From Saccharicrinis aurantiacus (GTDB lineage Bacteria > Bacteroidota > Bacteroidia > Bacteroidales > Marinilabiliaceae), in contig NZ_LYBV02000009.1 of assembly GCF_001660705.2 (NCBI RefSeq), positions 85,653 to 149,652 on the forward strand: DNA of 64,000 nt, given 5' to 3'. A program made the translations under genes and the position numbers. The notes beneath the pieces were generated by a model. That model had not been told where the DNA came from and made no database searches. It was given only the letters and a program-made list of their open reading frames with translations. Shown piece after piece: positions 44,972 to 54,967 of the stretch (positions within the stretch are counted from its first letter, which is position 1; each line of letters starts with the position of its first letter).

Positions 44972-45132
44972 AAAGTACGTTAAGCTTTTTATGTTATTCA
45001 TAGTTAAATAGTCGTTTTTTGATTGGTGTTAAATGTAATGGGCAAATATTCAAACTATTGCATCTTTCGCTTCAGACTTTTAACTAATAACTAACGAACT
45101 ATTATTATCTATCTATCAAAAAACGAATTACA

Positions 45133-47442
45133 ATGAAAGAATATTTAAAATATGATGAGTGGGAGATAATTGAAGAGGGCTTTGACCCGAACAACCACGA
45201 AGCATCAGAAAGTATTTTTAGTATTGGCAACGGTAAAATGGGACAGCGTGCCAACTTTGAAGAAAAATACTCAGGGAAAACATTACAGGGAAGTTATGTA
45301 GCAGGGGTTTATTATCCTGATAAGACAAGAGTAGGTTGGTGGAAAAATGGATATCCAGAATATTTTGCCAAAGTATTAAACTCACCAAATTATATAGGTA
45401 TTAATGTTACCATAGATGGTACTGATTTAGATTTAAATAAATGTACTGTTGAAAACTTTGTACGCACCTTAAATATGCAAGAAGGTTTTCTTGCGCGTGA
45501 ATTTGATGCTATTATTGATGGTAACAAAAAGATTCATGTTTCAGCCAAGCGTTTCTTAAGTATTTCTGAAACGGAGATTGCTGCTATACGTTATGAGGTA
45601 AAAGCAAGTAATTTCTCAGGTAAAATTGGATTTAGTCCATACATCGATGGAGATATCAAAAATGAAGACTCTAATTACGATGAGAAGTTTTGGAATGTTT
45701 TAAATGCCGAGTCAACAGAAGGAGAAGCTTACTTAGAATCTCAAACTAAGAAAACAGATTTTCGTTGTGGTTTTGCAATGAACTATAAAGTTCTTAAAAA
45801 CGATAGTGAAATATCTCCCAAACAAGAAGTAATTCAACTTACCAAATGGGTAGGGAATCATATTGAGGATACAGTAGCAGAAGGCGAATCATTAACTATT
45901 GAAAAATATGTTGGTGTAGTATCTTCTTTAAATTCTGATCCGAAAGATTTAAAAGCAAATGCTTTAAAACAAGCTCAAGCAGCAGCGTCAAAAGGTTTCA
46001 ATGCCTTATTTGCTGAACACAAAGCTACATGGGCTGAGAAGTGGGTGCATAGTGATATTGTTATTAAAGGTGATGTATCTGCACAGCAAGCCATCCGTTT
46101 CAATATCTTTCATTTAAACCAGACTTACACCGGTGAAGACGATCGTTTAAATGTAGGGCCAAAAGGATTTACTGGTGAAAAATATGGAGGTACTACTTAT
46201 TGGGATACCGAGGCTTACTGTATACCATTCTTTTTAATGACGTCTCCATCAGAAGTGACGCGACAATTATTGGTTTACAGATATAAGCATTTACCAAGAG
46301 CCATCGAAAATGCCGCTAAATTAGGTTTTACTGATGGAGCTGCGCTTTATCCAATGGTTACAGCAAATGGTGAAGAGTGTCATAATGAGTGGGAAATTAC
46401 CTTTGAAGAAATTCACCGTAATGGAGCCATTGCATATGCAATTCATAATTATATCCGTCATACTGGTGATTACGCTTATTTAGCGGATTATGGTTTAGAG
46501 GTATTGGTTGGAATTACACGTTTCTGGAGCCAAAGAATTACTTACTCTGAAGCTCGTAAGAAGTTTGTGATGTTAGGTGTTACTGGTCCTAACGAGTACG
46601 AAAACAACATTAACAATAACTGGTATACTAATAAAATGGCCGTTTGGTGTTTAAAATATACCATGGAGGCTCTTGATATTGTTAAGAATAGTAATGCGGC
46701 ACGTTATGATGAGTTATTGAAGGTGATGAATCTTGATCCTGCTGCTGAAACACCACGTTGGAAAGAGATTTCAGAGAATATGCACTTCCCATATAATGAA
46801 GACTTGCAGGTATTTATGCAGCAAGATGGTTTTATGGATAAGGAACAGCTGATGGCGGATGATTTAAATCCTGCTGAGCGCCCTATTAATCAACATTGGT
46901 CATGGGATCGTATTCTTCGTTCAAACTTTATTAAGCAAGCAGATACCTTACAAGGTATGTATGTTCTTGAAGAAGAATTCTCAAATGAAGAGTTAGAAAG
47001 AAACTTTGATTTTTATGAACCTCGTACTGTACACGAGTCATCTTTATCACCTTGTGTACATTCAATTATTGCTACTAAGATTGGTAAGATTGAGAAAGCT
47101 TACGAGATGTATCTGCGTACTGCACGTTTAGATTTAGATGATTACAATGCTGAAGTACACGAAGGTTTACATATTACCAGTATGGCCGGTACCTGGATGA
47201 GTATTGTTGAAGGTTTTGGAGGTAAACGCGCCTACGACGAGAAACTTTATTTGAGTCCAATGATACCTGAGCAATGGGATGAATATGCTTTCCGATTGAG
47301 ATTTAAAGGTAATGATATGGAGGTTCGAGTTTCTGCTACAGAAGTAGAGGTGATCTCACACTCTAGCAATAATTTTGATCTTTTTGTTTATGATAAAGCA
47401 GTTAGTGTTGAAGCTAACAAATCTGTTACCATCAAAAGATAA
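45133..47442 (+). CDS. mapA: Maltose phosphorylase, GH65
   Basis: The 769-residue enzyme splits maltose with phosphate into glucose and beta-glucose-1-phosphate. It has the GH65 N-terminal beta-sandwich (about 1-270), the (alpha/alpha)6 barrel and a C-terminal beta-sheet domain. Key segments: KYGGTTYWDTEAYCIPFFL (about 350), the catalytic-acid region HNEWEITFEEIHRNG (about 417-431), and the phosphate-site HESSLSPCVHSIIATKIG (about 636). Kojibiose or trehalose phosphorylase is possible within GH65, but the starch locus and adjacent pgmB favour maltose. No signal peptide, so cytoplasmic. Confidence 0.92.
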   Translation: MKEYLKYDEWEIIEEGFDPNNHEASESIFSIGNGKMGQRANFEEKYSGKTLQGSYVAGVYYPDKTRVGWWKNGYPEYFAKVLNSPNYIGINVTIDGTDLDLNKCTVENFVRTLNMQEGFLAREFDAIIDGNKKIHVSAKRFLSISETEIAAIRYEVKASNFSGKIGFSPYIDGDIKNEDSNYDEKFWNVLNAESTEGEAYLESQTKKTDFRCGFAMNYKVLKNDSEISPKQEVIQLTKWVGNHIEDTVAEGESLTIEKYVGVVSSLNSDPKDLKANALKQAQAAASKGFNALFAEHKATWAEKWVHSDIVIKGDVSAQQAIRFNIFHLNQTYTGEDDRLNVGPKGFTGEKYGGTTYWDTEAYCIPFFLMTSPSEVTRQLLVYRYKHLPRAIENAAKLGFTDGAALYPMVTANGEECHNEWEITFEEIHRNGAIAYAIHNYIRHTGDYAYLADYGLEVLVGITRFWSQRITYSEARKKFVMLGVTGPNEYENNINNNWYTNKMAVWCLKYTMEALDIVKNSNAARYDELLKVMNLDPAAETPRWKEISENMHFPYNEDLQVFMQQDGFMDKEQLMADDLNPAERPINQHWSWDRILRSNFIKQADTLQGMYVLEEEFSNEELERNFDFYEPRTVHESSLSPCVHSIIATKIGKIEKAYEMYLRTARLDLDDYNAEVHEGLHITSMAGTWMSIVEGFGGKRAYDEKLYLSPMIPEQWDEYAFRLRFKGNDMEVRVSATEVEVISHSSNNFDLFVYDKAVSVEANKSVTIKR

Positions 47443-47468
47443 ATAGGATTTATTAAGATAATAATTTA

Positions 47469-47496
47469 AAAGCGATTCGTAAGGATCGCTTTTTTT
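47469..47496 (+). terminator. Intrinsic terminator after maltose phosphorylase
   Basis: AAAGCGAT and ATCGCTTT pair around an eight-base loop, followed by a T-run, 27 bases after the stop codon. Confidence 0.85.
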
Positions 47497-47696
47497 ATGG
47501 GCAATAATTTTATTCGTGTTGGTTTAGAGTATAATAATCTCCTTTGTAATGAATGCCAAAATTTTAATGTGAAAACATGATATTATACCATTTTTAATAA
47601 CTATTTTTACCGGTCGTAAAAAAAGATGTTTTTTTGCAATACCATTATCTCGCACAGTGTGGGGTTAAATACAAAAGAAATATTAAAATATAACGC

Positions 47697-48965
47697 ATGA
47701 AAGTTGATGTTTTACTTGGTCTTCAGTGGGGAGACGAAGGGAAAGGAAAAGTAGTTGATGTACTAACGCCTAAATACGATGTGATTACACGTTTTCAAGG
47801 AGGTCCCAATGCAGGTCATACCTTAGAATTCAATAATATCAAACATGTATTACATAATATTCCTTCAGGTATTTTCCATACAGATAAAATGAATATTATT
47901 GGTAATGGTGTAGTTTTAGACCCAATTAGTTTTAAGCAAGAAATTGATGAACTAGAGGCTAAAGGCATGGATATTACTAAAAACTTATTAATATCTAAAA
48001 AAGCACATCTTATACTTCCAACACATCGTGTTTTAGATAGAGCTTCTGAAGATTCTAAAGGTAAAACTAAGATCGGATCTACACTTAAAGGTATTGGACC
48101 AACTTATATGGATAAGACTGGTCGTAATGGTTTAAGAGTGGGTGATATTCTGAATAACTTCGATCAAAAGTATGCCGATCTTAAAAAGAAGCATCAGCAA
48201 TTACTTTCAATGTATGACAAAGAGTACGATGTAACAGAATACGAAGTTGGTTTACAAGAAGGAATTGATTGTTTAAAGCGTTTTACAATTATTGATAGCG
48301 AACATAGCATCAATAATTATATAAAAGAAGGAAAATCGGTATTGGCAGAAGGTGCTCAAGGTACTTTATTAGATATTGATTTTGGTTCTTATCCATTTGT
48401 TACATCATCAAACACAATTTGTGCTGGTGCATGTACAGGTATGGGTGTTGCTCCAAATAAAATTGGAGAAGTGTATGGTATTTTTAAAGCATACTGTACA
48501 CGTGTTGGTAGCGGTCCTTTCCCTACTGAGTTGTTCGACGAAACAGGTGAGGAACTTCGTAAGGCGGGTCACGAGTTTGGTGCAACAACAGGTCGTCCGC
48601 GCCGTTGTGGTTGGATTGATTTAGTAGCCCTTAAATACTCAGTGATGATTAATGGAGTTACTCAACTTATCATGACTAAAGGCGATGTTTTAAGTACTTT
48701 TAAAACCATTAAAGTTGCTACATCTTATATTATTGATGGTGTTGAAACAAAAGAATTTCCTTTTGAGTTACCAGAGAATATGGAGGTGGTTTACACTGAA
48801 CTTCCTGGTTGGTCTGAAGATTTAACAGGCTTGAAGAGCGAAAATGAGTTCCCTGAAGAATTAAATGCTTACATTGATTACCTTGAATCTGAACTTGAGG
48901 TACCAATTAAGATTGTTTCAGTAGGTCCTGATCGTGATCAAACTATTATTAGAGAAGAAGCTTAA
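47697..48965 (+). CDS. purA: Adenylosuccinate synthetase
   Basis: This 422-residue enzyme joins IMP and aspartate with GTP, the first step toward AMP. The N-terminal GTP-binding loop LGLQWGDEGKGKVVD (about 5-19), FQGGPNAGHTLEF (about 33), KGIGPTYMDKTGRNGLR, the IMP-site EGAQGTLLDIDFGSYPFVTSSNT (about 217-239) and GATTGRPRRCGWIDLV (about 298) are all present. Transcribed alone with a terminator on each side. Cytoplasmic. Confidence 0.96.
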   Translation: MKVDVLLGLQWGDEGKGKVVDVLTPKYDVITRFQGGPNAGHTLEFNNIKHVLHNIPSGIFHTDKMNIIGNGVVLDPISFKQEIDELEAKGMDITKNLLISKKAHLILPTHRVLDRASEDSKGKTKIGSTLKGIGPTYMDKTGRNGLRVGDILNNFDQKYADLKKKHQQLLSMYDKEYDVTEYEVGLQEGIDCLKRFTIIDSEHSINNYIKEGKSVLAEGAQGTLLDIDFGSYPFVTSSNTICAGACTGMGVAPNKIGEVYGIFKAYCTRVGSGPFPTELFDETGEELRKAGHEFGATTGRPRRCGWIDLVALKYSVMINGVTQLIMTKGDVLSTFKTIKVATSYIIDGVETKEFPFELPENMEVVYTELPGWSEDLTGLKSENEFPEELNAYIDYLESELEVPIKIVSVGPDRDQTIIREEA

Positions 48966-48985
48966 TATATAGATCATATCATATG

Positions 48986-49019
48986 CAAAGCCTGATTAAT
49001 TTTAATCAGGCTTTTTTTG
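48986..49019 (+). terminator. Intrinsic terminator of purA
   Basis: AAGCCTGATTA and TAATCAGGCTT form an 11-bp stem with a four-base loop and seven T after it. Confidence 0.9.
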
Positions 49020-49067
49020 TTTTAAATTGCTAAAGGCTTAACTTCAATAAGTCTAAATTTTAGTTAA

Positions 49068-49874
49068 ATGCCTAAAGCAATCATATCTATATTCCTACTT
49101 CTTACATTGTCGCTTGTCTCATTTTCGCAAGATTTTGATTCAGACAGCTACCGTTTAAATGATACTCATAATAAATGGAGCTTTAGATTTGGGCCTTACT
49201 TTTGGCTTTTAGGAATAGAGGGATCCATAATTAAACCGCCTCAGCCATCTAACCTACCAGAATATTCAGACCGTAGAATTGATATTGATTGGGATTTCTA
49301 TGAAGTGTTGAATTCGCTGAAGTTTGCTTGTATGTTTCTTAGCGAATATAGATCAGAGAATTGGGTTGCAAAGTTGAACTTTAGTTCTTTAATATTAGAA
49401 AGTAACGTATTAACTGATCATGAAATATTAATTAAGAATGGCAACATCCGTTACACCTATATAGGAACAGACCTTTCCTTTGGATATCGAATTATTAAAA
49501 ATCCGGCGCACGAATTTAATACCAGCTTTGGTGCTAAATTGGCTTTTTTTAAGGTTGATTTAAATACTAAGATCTTTCTGGTTGATGGAATTCACTTTGT
49601 TAGAGATCATTTATTGTTAGAGCCGGCTTTGGCAATGCGCTATATATACCGACCACATACAAGGGTAGAGTTAAGCGCTTATGTTGATGTGGGGAGTAGG
49701 TTATTAGACGATGCTTTTTCTTATCAGTTGCAATTGGGTGGAAAGTATGTTTTTTCAAAACACTTTAGTTCAGGAATTACATTTAGACGACTGTATTATA
49801 ATGCAGATTTGGACAATGGAGTGTTTGATGGTGCTATACATGGACCTACTATAAATGTGTTGGCACAATTTTAG
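49068..49874 (+). CDS. Exported beta-barrel protein of unknown family
   Basis: The 268-residue product has a signal peptide (MPKAIISIFLLLTLSLVSFSQ) and a run of alternating amphipathic strands (for example WSFRFGPYFWLLGIEGSI, YTYIGTDLSFGYRIIK, SSGITFRRLYYNADL) ending in an aromatic residue (TINVLAQF). This is typical of a small outer-membrane barrel. No domain I can name. It stands between purA and the DSD1-like gene, possibly co-transcribed with the latter (77-base gap). Confidence 0.7.
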   Translation: MPKAIISIFLLLTLSLVSFSQDFDSDSYRLNDTHNKWSFRFGPYFWLLGIEGSIIKPPQPSNLPEYSDRRIDIDWDFYEVLNSLKFACMFLSEYRSENWVAKLNFSSLILESNVLTDHEILIKNGNIRYTYIGTDLSFGYRIIKNPAHEFNTSFGAKLAFFKVDLNTKIFLVDGIHFVRDHLLLEPALAMRYIYRPHTRVELSAYVDVGSRLLDDAFSYQLQLGGKYVFSKHFSSGITFRRLYYNADLDNGVFDGAIHGPTINVLAQF

Positions 49875-49951
49875 ATTGAAAATATCTTTTATATTTAGCC
49901 TTTATAATGATTTTAGTAAAAGATTAATTTTCCTCAATAATACAATTTCAA

Positions 49952-51037
49952 ATGTTTGAACCGCACTTACTTTTAAATACAGAAATAGCTCGTAGTAATA
50001 TTTCTCGCATGCTTACTAAATGTAAGGATAATAACATTGTTTACAGACCACATTTTAAAACACATCAATCAGCAGAAATTGGCGAATTGTATCGCGAATT
50101 AGGAGTAGACTGCATTACTTGTTCATCGTTTAAAATGGCTTCTTATTTTGCTGATAATGGTTGGAGGGATATTACGGTAGCCATAACAGTCAATCAGCAT
50201 TATGCCGATGATATTAATGCACTGGCATCTAAAATAAACCTTAATATTTTGGTAGAGGATGTTGCGGTTATTAACGAATTAGAAGCTCAAATAACCTCAC
50301 CTGTAGGCTTGTTTATAAAGATTGATGCTGGCTACCATAGAACGGGTGTTGATGTTGAAGATTTTGACCAGATAAAAAAGTTGCTTGGTGCATTAAAACT
50401 GTGTAAGAACTTAATATTTATCGGATTTTTAGGGCATGCAGGTAATACATATGATGCAAGAGGAAAAGAGCAGATTATTGATATAGCTACTCCAGCAATG
50501 CATCAATTTGTTGCCCTGAAGGTCTTTTTAAAAGATGAGTTTCCTTTAATGCAATTATCATGGGGAGATACGCCAAGTTGTTCCGTATTACAACATTTTG
50601 AAGGTATTGATGAGCTTCGCCCAGGAAATATGGTGTTTTACGATTATGTACAGTCAATTATTGGTAGCTGTGAATTGCCAGATATTGCTGTTTGCATGAA
50701 GGTGAGCGTAATTGCGGTTCATCCTAAAAGAAACCAAGTAATTGTACACTGTGGTGCGGTTCATCTATCAAAAGATAGAGTTGAACTGCCAGATGGCACA
50801 ATCTCTTATGGGAAGGTAGTTGAGATTGATGGAAATTCATGGGATATTAATAAAGATGTAGGAGAGGTAATTGCCTTATCGCAGGAGCATGGAACCATTA
50901 GGGTAGGGGATGATTTGATTCATTCAATTAAACCCGGAGATACTTTGGCTATTCTGCCAGTACATTCATGTTTAACAGTTAATCTTATGAAGGAAATGTA
51001 CACTAATAGTGGTCAAAAAATTACTTGCATGCGATAG
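49952..51037 (+). CDS. DSD1-like PLP-dependent enzyme (D-threonine aldolase / D-serine dehydratase type)
   Basis: The 361-residue protein is a fold-type III PLP enzyme: an alanine-racemase-like N-terminal barrel with RPHFKTHQS (Lys near residue 36 would bind PLP), FIKIDAGYHRTGVD (about 121) and FLGHAGNTYDARG (about 157), then a C-terminal beta-domain typical of D-serine dehydratases (GAVHLSKDRVELPDGTISYG and LPVHSCLTVNLM, the HSC zinc-site region). Members cleave D-threonine or dehydrate D-serine; the exact substrate cannot be read from sequence. Cytoplasmic. Confidence 0.83.
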   Translation: MFEPHLLLNTEIARSNISRMLTKCKDNNIVYRPHFKTHQSAEIGELYRELGVDCITCSSFKMASYFADNGWRDITVAITVNQHYADDINALASKINLNILVEDVAVINELEAQITSPVGLFIKIDAGYHRTGVDVEDFDQIKKLLGALKLCKNLIFIGFLGHAGNTYDARGKEQIIDIATPAMHQFVALKVFLKDEFPLMQLSWGDTPSCSVLQHFEGIDELRPGNMVFYDYVQSIIGSCELPDIAVCMKVSVIAVHPKRNQVIVHCGAVHLSKDRVELPDGTISYGKVVEIDGNSWDINKDVGEVIALSQEHGTIRVGDDLIHSIKPGDTLAILPVHSCLTVNLMKEMYTNSGQKITCMR

Positions 51038-51046
51038 TGCTGATAA

Positions 51047-51083
51047 AAAAATGGGTAGCTCCGTATTCAGAACTACCCATTTT
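51047..51083. terminator. Bidirectional terminator between DSD1-like gene and gcvP
   Basis: AAAATGGGTAG and CTACCCATTTT pair over 11 bases; A and T runs on both sides let it work for both convergent genes. Confidence 0.85.
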
Positions 51084-51109
51084 AGTGTTAAATTTATCTT
51101 TTATATAAA

Positions 51110-53983
51110 TTACGATAGTAATTCGTACTCTTCAGGAGAACCACAAGTACAAATTAAATTTCTATCACCAAAAGCATCATCTACTCTTGCTACTGATATC
51201 CAAAATTTGTTCTCTTTAATCCACTCCTGTGGGAACGCCGCCTTTTCTCTTCCGTATGGGTGCGACCATTCATCAGATACTACTTTGTAATCAGGATGAG
51301 GAGCATTTTTCAGTACGTTATCTTCCTTATCAGCTTCGCCAGATTCAATTTCTTTGATTTCACTTAAAATACCTGTGAGTGCTGAAATGAACTTATCTAG
51401 TTCTTGTTTCGATTCACTCTCCGTTGGCTCTATCATTAAAGTACCATGCACTGGGAATGATAACGTTGGTGCGTGGAAACCATAATCCATTAAACGTTTG
51501 GCTATATCTAATTCGGTAATTCCTGAGCTGGCTTTAAAATGACGACATTCTAAAATCATTTCGTGTCCTACTCTTCCATTTTCTCCTGTGTACAGGATTC
51601 CGTAACCATCTTTAAGGTGATGTGCTAAATAGTTGGCATTCAAAATAGCCATTTCAGTAGATTTTGTTAATCCATCGCTACCTAACATTTTAATGTAACC
51701 ATAGGTAATAGGTAAAACGCTAGCACTTCCGAAAGGAGCAGCAGAAACTGCGCTAATTCCAGATCTACCATTATTAATTACTGGGTGCGAAGGTAAAAAT
51801 TCAACCAAGTGCTTAGCAACACCAATTGGGCCAACACCAGGGCCACCACCTCCATGGGGAATAGCAAATGTTTTGTGCAGGTTTAAGTGACAAACATCGG
51901 CACCAATTACTCCCGGATTGGTTAAACCAACCTGAGCGTTCATATTAGCACCATCCATGTATACCTGGCCACCAAATTGGTGAATAGTTTCGCAAACCTC
52001 AACAACAGAAGCTTCGAAAACACCATGTGTAGATGGGTAAGTTATCATTAAACAAGATAAGGTATCTTTATACTTTTCAGCCTTTTCTTTTAAGTCGGCA
52101 ACATCAATATTACCTCTTTCATCACACTTCACAACCACAACTTTCATTCCTGCCATTACAGCACTTGCGGGGTTGGTACCATGCGCAGAAGAAGGAATAA
52201 TAGCCACATCGCGTTGCGCTTCGCCTCTGCTTTTATGATATGCACTAATAACCATTAGTCCTGCATACTCACCTGCCGCACCTGAGTTTGGCTGAAGGCT
52301 TACATCTGCAAAACCAGTAATTTCAGCTAAATCGCGCTTTAGTTCAGCCATTAATAAATGGTAACCCGCAGCTTGATCAGCCGGCACAAATGGGTGAATA
52401 CCACCAAATTGAATCCAACTAAGTGGCAACATCTCAGTAGCCGCATTCAACTTCATAGTACAAGAGCCTAATGAAATCATAGAATGTGTTAATGAAATAT
52501 CTCTGCGCTCTAATTTTTTGATGTAGCGTACCATCTCAGTTTCAGAGCGGTAATGATTAAATACATCTTGCTGTAAAAATGAACTTTCTCTGATGAAAGA
52601 TTTATCGATGGTGCAAGTTTCTGGTATTTCTTTAATCTCAACAATTTCGTTTCCTGATGCTCTAGCAAATACTTCAATTATCCAATTAACATCTTCAAGA
52701 TTTGTTGTTTCATCAATACTTAAAGCCACTTCTCCATTTTCGCAGTAGCGGAAGTTCATCTCAAGTTCTAATGAATACTTCTCTATTAAATCAAGCGAAG
52801 CATTATCAGGCAGTGAGAAACGAATTGTATCAAAAAAGTTATTGTTTAATTGTTTGTAGCCAAATTTCTCAATTTCGTTTGTAAGTAAACTAGCAATGTT
52901 ATGAATTTGACCAGCTATTTGTTTAATACCTTCAGGGCCATGGTAAACTGCGTAGAAACTAGCCATAGTAGCTAGTAAAGCTTGAGCAGTGCATATGTTT
53001 GAAGTAGCACGTTCGCGTTTGATGTGCTGCTCGCGTGTTTGAAGTGCCATTCGTAAGGCTCTTTTTCCGTTTTTATCTTTTGTAATACCGATAATACGAC
53101 CTGGTAAATGTCTTTTATAATCTGCCTTAGTGGCAAAAAATGCAGCATGAGGACCGCCATAACCCATTGGAACACCAAAGCGCTGTGTTGTACCAAATAC
53201 AACATCGGCACCCCATTCTCCCGGAGGAGTTAATAAGGATAAGCTTAATAAGTCAGCAGCAACAGCCACCTTACAATTAGCAGTATGTAATTTTTCAATC
53301 CATTCTTTATAGTCAACTACATTACCCTCAGAATTTGGGAATTGAACCATGGCACCAAAATAGGCTTCTGTAGGTTCACACTCATTCCATTTACCAAACT
53401 GTAATGTAATGCCAAGAGGTTCAGCTCTGGTTTCAAGAACCGCCTTGGTTTGTGGCCAGATATTCTCATCAACAAAAACAATATTTGCACCTGCTTTTGC
53501 CATGGCTCGTGAGCGAGAATTAAACATCATTACCATAGCTTCGGCAGCAGCTGTTGCTTCATCTAATAAGGAAGCATTAGCCAGCTCCATACCAGTAAGT
53601 TCACTTACTACGGTTTGGAAGTTTAATAAAGCTTCAAGTCTACCTTGAGAAATTTCAGCTTGGTAAGGTGTATATGAAGTATACCATACTGGGTTTTCAA
53701 GTACATTTCTAAGCACCACTGCAGGGGTAATTGTATCGTAATATCCCATTCCGATATAGGTATTGTATACCTTATTTTTATCGGCAATTGCCATTATTTT
53801 ACGATAATACTGTCGCTCAGTTAAACCCTTAGCTAATCGAAGAGGTTCTTTTAATCTAATATTCGCAGGAACTGTTTCTTCAATAAGTGAATCCATTGAC
53901 TTTACTCCAATGGTATTTAGCATTTCGTCTATCTCGTGATCTCTCGGACCAATATGACGCGCAACAAATTTATCTGTAGCCAT
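51110..53983 (-). CDS. gcvP: Glycine dehydrogenase (decarboxylating), P protein
   Basis: The 957-residue full-length fused P protein of the glycine cleavage system decarboxylates glycine and passes the aminomethyl group to lipoylated GcvH. The N-terminal half starts VARHIGPRDHEIDEML and holds YQAEISQGRLEALLNFQTVVSELTGM; the C-terminal half has the PLP-lysine motif HLNLHKTFAIPHGGGGPG (Lys near residue 704), GAAGEYAGL and PSSAHGTNPASA. It stands alone here; gcvT and gcvH are not in the window. Codon use looks like its neighbours. Confidence 0.96.
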   Translation of the reverse strand: MATDKFVARHIGPRDHEIDEMLNTIGVKSMDSLIEETVPANIRLKEPLRLAKGLTERQYYRKIMAIADKNKVYNTYIGMGYYDTITPAVVLRNVLENPVWYTSYTPYQAEISQGRLEALLNFQTVVSELTGMELANASLLDEATAAAEAMVMMFNSRSRAMAKAGANIVFVDENIWPQTKAVLETRAEPLGITLQFGKWNECEPTEAYFGAMVQFPNSEGNVVDYKEWIEKLHTANCKVAVAADLLSLSLLTPPGEWGADVVFGTTQRFGVPMGYGGPHAAFFATKADYKRHLPGRIIGITKDKNGKRALRMALQTREQHIKRERATSNICTAQALLATMASFYAVYHGPEGIKQIAGQIHNIASLLTNEIEKFGYKQLNNNFFDTIRFSLPDNASLDLIEKYSLELEMNFRYCENGEVALSIDETTNLEDVNWIIEVFARASGNEIVEIKEIPETCTIDKSFIRESSFLQQDVFNHYRSETEMVRYIKKLERRDISLTHSMISLGSCTMKLNAATEMLPLSWIQFGGIHPFVPADQAAGYHLLMAELKRDLAEITGFADVSLQPNSGAAGEYAGLMVISAYHKSRGEAQRDVAIIPSSAHGTNPASAVMAGMKVVVVKCDERGNIDVADLKEKAEKYKDTLSCLMITYPSTHGVFEASVVEVCETIHQFGGQVYMDGANMNAQVGLTNPGVIGADVCHLNLHKTFAIPHGGGGPGVGPIGVAKHLVEFLPSHPVINNGRSGISAVSAAPFGSASVLPITYGYIKMLGSDGLTKSTEMAILNANYLAHHLKDGYGILYTGENGRVGHEMILECRHFKASSGITELDIAKRLMDYGFHAPTLSFPVHGTLMIEPTESESKQELDKFISALTGILSEIKEIESGEADKEDNVLKNAPHPDYKVVSDEWSHPYGREKAAFPQEWIKENKFWISVARVDDAFGDRNLICTCGSPEEYELLS

Positions 53984-54302
53984 TCTATAATTCTTTAAAC
54001 GACCTGAAGGTCTTTAATTACCTATGAGTCAACTTAATAAAAAATGATTTGGTTGTGTTAATTACCTGGCTAAAGTTATAATATTAAACAAGTTATAAAA
54101 ATGACACAACTAGTATTTTGGGATGATTTTTATCAGAGAAATCATAAAAAAAGTGGATATACCCTCGGCTTAAGGGGTATCCACTTTTAAATTTCTTTAT
54201 TTTAAGAGACTTATCTACCAATAGATTGATAGTGTTTGTTATTTGTTTGAAATACAAAAAAATCACTATTGGCTACAGCCTAAAAACAGACTAACTATTA
54301 AT
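53984..54302 (-). terminator. Intergenic region with terminator of the MBL/pcm operon
   Basis: The gap between gcvP and the MBL-fold gene holds a hairpin at 54148-54188: AAAAGTGGATA...CCC and GGGTATCCACTTTT, with a two-base bulge, and a T-run on the minus strand. It would end the MBL/pcm transcript. Nothing else is recognisable; the gcvP promoter has no clear TAnnTTTG element. Confidence 0.65.
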
Positions 54303-54944
54303 CTATTGCAAGTGCATGTTATTTTCTTTTTCGTACCCAATGGTTGTTGATGGTCCATGTCCTGGATATACAGCAACTTCAGCAGGTAATGTAAGTAGTT
54401 TTGCTTTGATACCTGAAATTAAAGTATCATAATCTCCACCAGGTAAGTCAGCTCTACCAATGCTATCACGGAATAATACATCGCCAGCAATTGCGAAGCC
54501 TTCCTTTTCAGCATATAATACAACTCCACCTGGAGAATGACCCGGTACGTGAATAATTTTGATGATTGATCCGCCAAATTCGAGCTCTTGCCCATCTTCG
54601 AAGTATGTGCCAATAGCAGGAGGGTTTTCTTTTACCTCAATACCCATAGAACCCGCATATTCCACCGTTTTTTCTATCCAGAACTCATCACCTTTGTGTG
54701 CTACGGCACTTAAGTTGAAAGTATCGGATACAAAACGGTTCCCGAAAACATGATCAAGATGTAAATGTGTATTCCATAGTTTTGTTGGAGTAAGGTTGTT
54801 CTCTTTTAAATATTGTACCAAGTGTTGTTGCTCATGGTCAGCTAAACAACCGGGATCAATTATAATACACTCGCCATTATCGGCAGAAATTAAGTAAGTA
54901 TTTTCTTGCCAAGGGTTATACGGTAATGTATGTACTTTTAACAT
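54303..54944 (-). CDS. MBL-fold metallohydrolase (glyoxalase II-like)
   Basis: The 213-residue protein carries the metallo-beta-lactamase HxHxDH motif THLHLDHVFGN (about 59-69), a later HVPGHSPGG (about 131) and VYPGHGPST (about 197), which together form a dinuclear metal site. Its family hydrolyses thioesters such as S-lactoylglutathione or acts as persulfide dioxygenase; the short C-terminus fits the small YcbL-like glyoxalase II group. It starts 23 bases after the pcm stop codon, so the two are one operon. Cytoplasmic. Confidence 0.85.
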   Translation of the reverse strand: MLKVHTLPYNPWQENTYLISADNGECIIIDPGCLADHEQQHLVQYLKENNLTPTKLWNTHLHLDHVFGNRFVSDTFNLSAVAHKGDEFWIEKTVEYAGSMGIEVKENPPAIGTYFEDGQELEFGGSIIKIIHVPGHSPGGVVLYAEKEGFAIAGDVLFRDSIGRADLPGGDYDTLISGIKAKLLTLPAEVAVYPGHGPSTTIGYEKENNMHLQ

Positions 54945-54967
54945 GATATATTGTTTTTAATTATTAT

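Noticed and set aside
51009..51290. 93-codon plus-strand frame
   Set aside because: It overlaps the end of the DSD1-like gene, runs through the bidirectional terminator and is antisense to gcvP.
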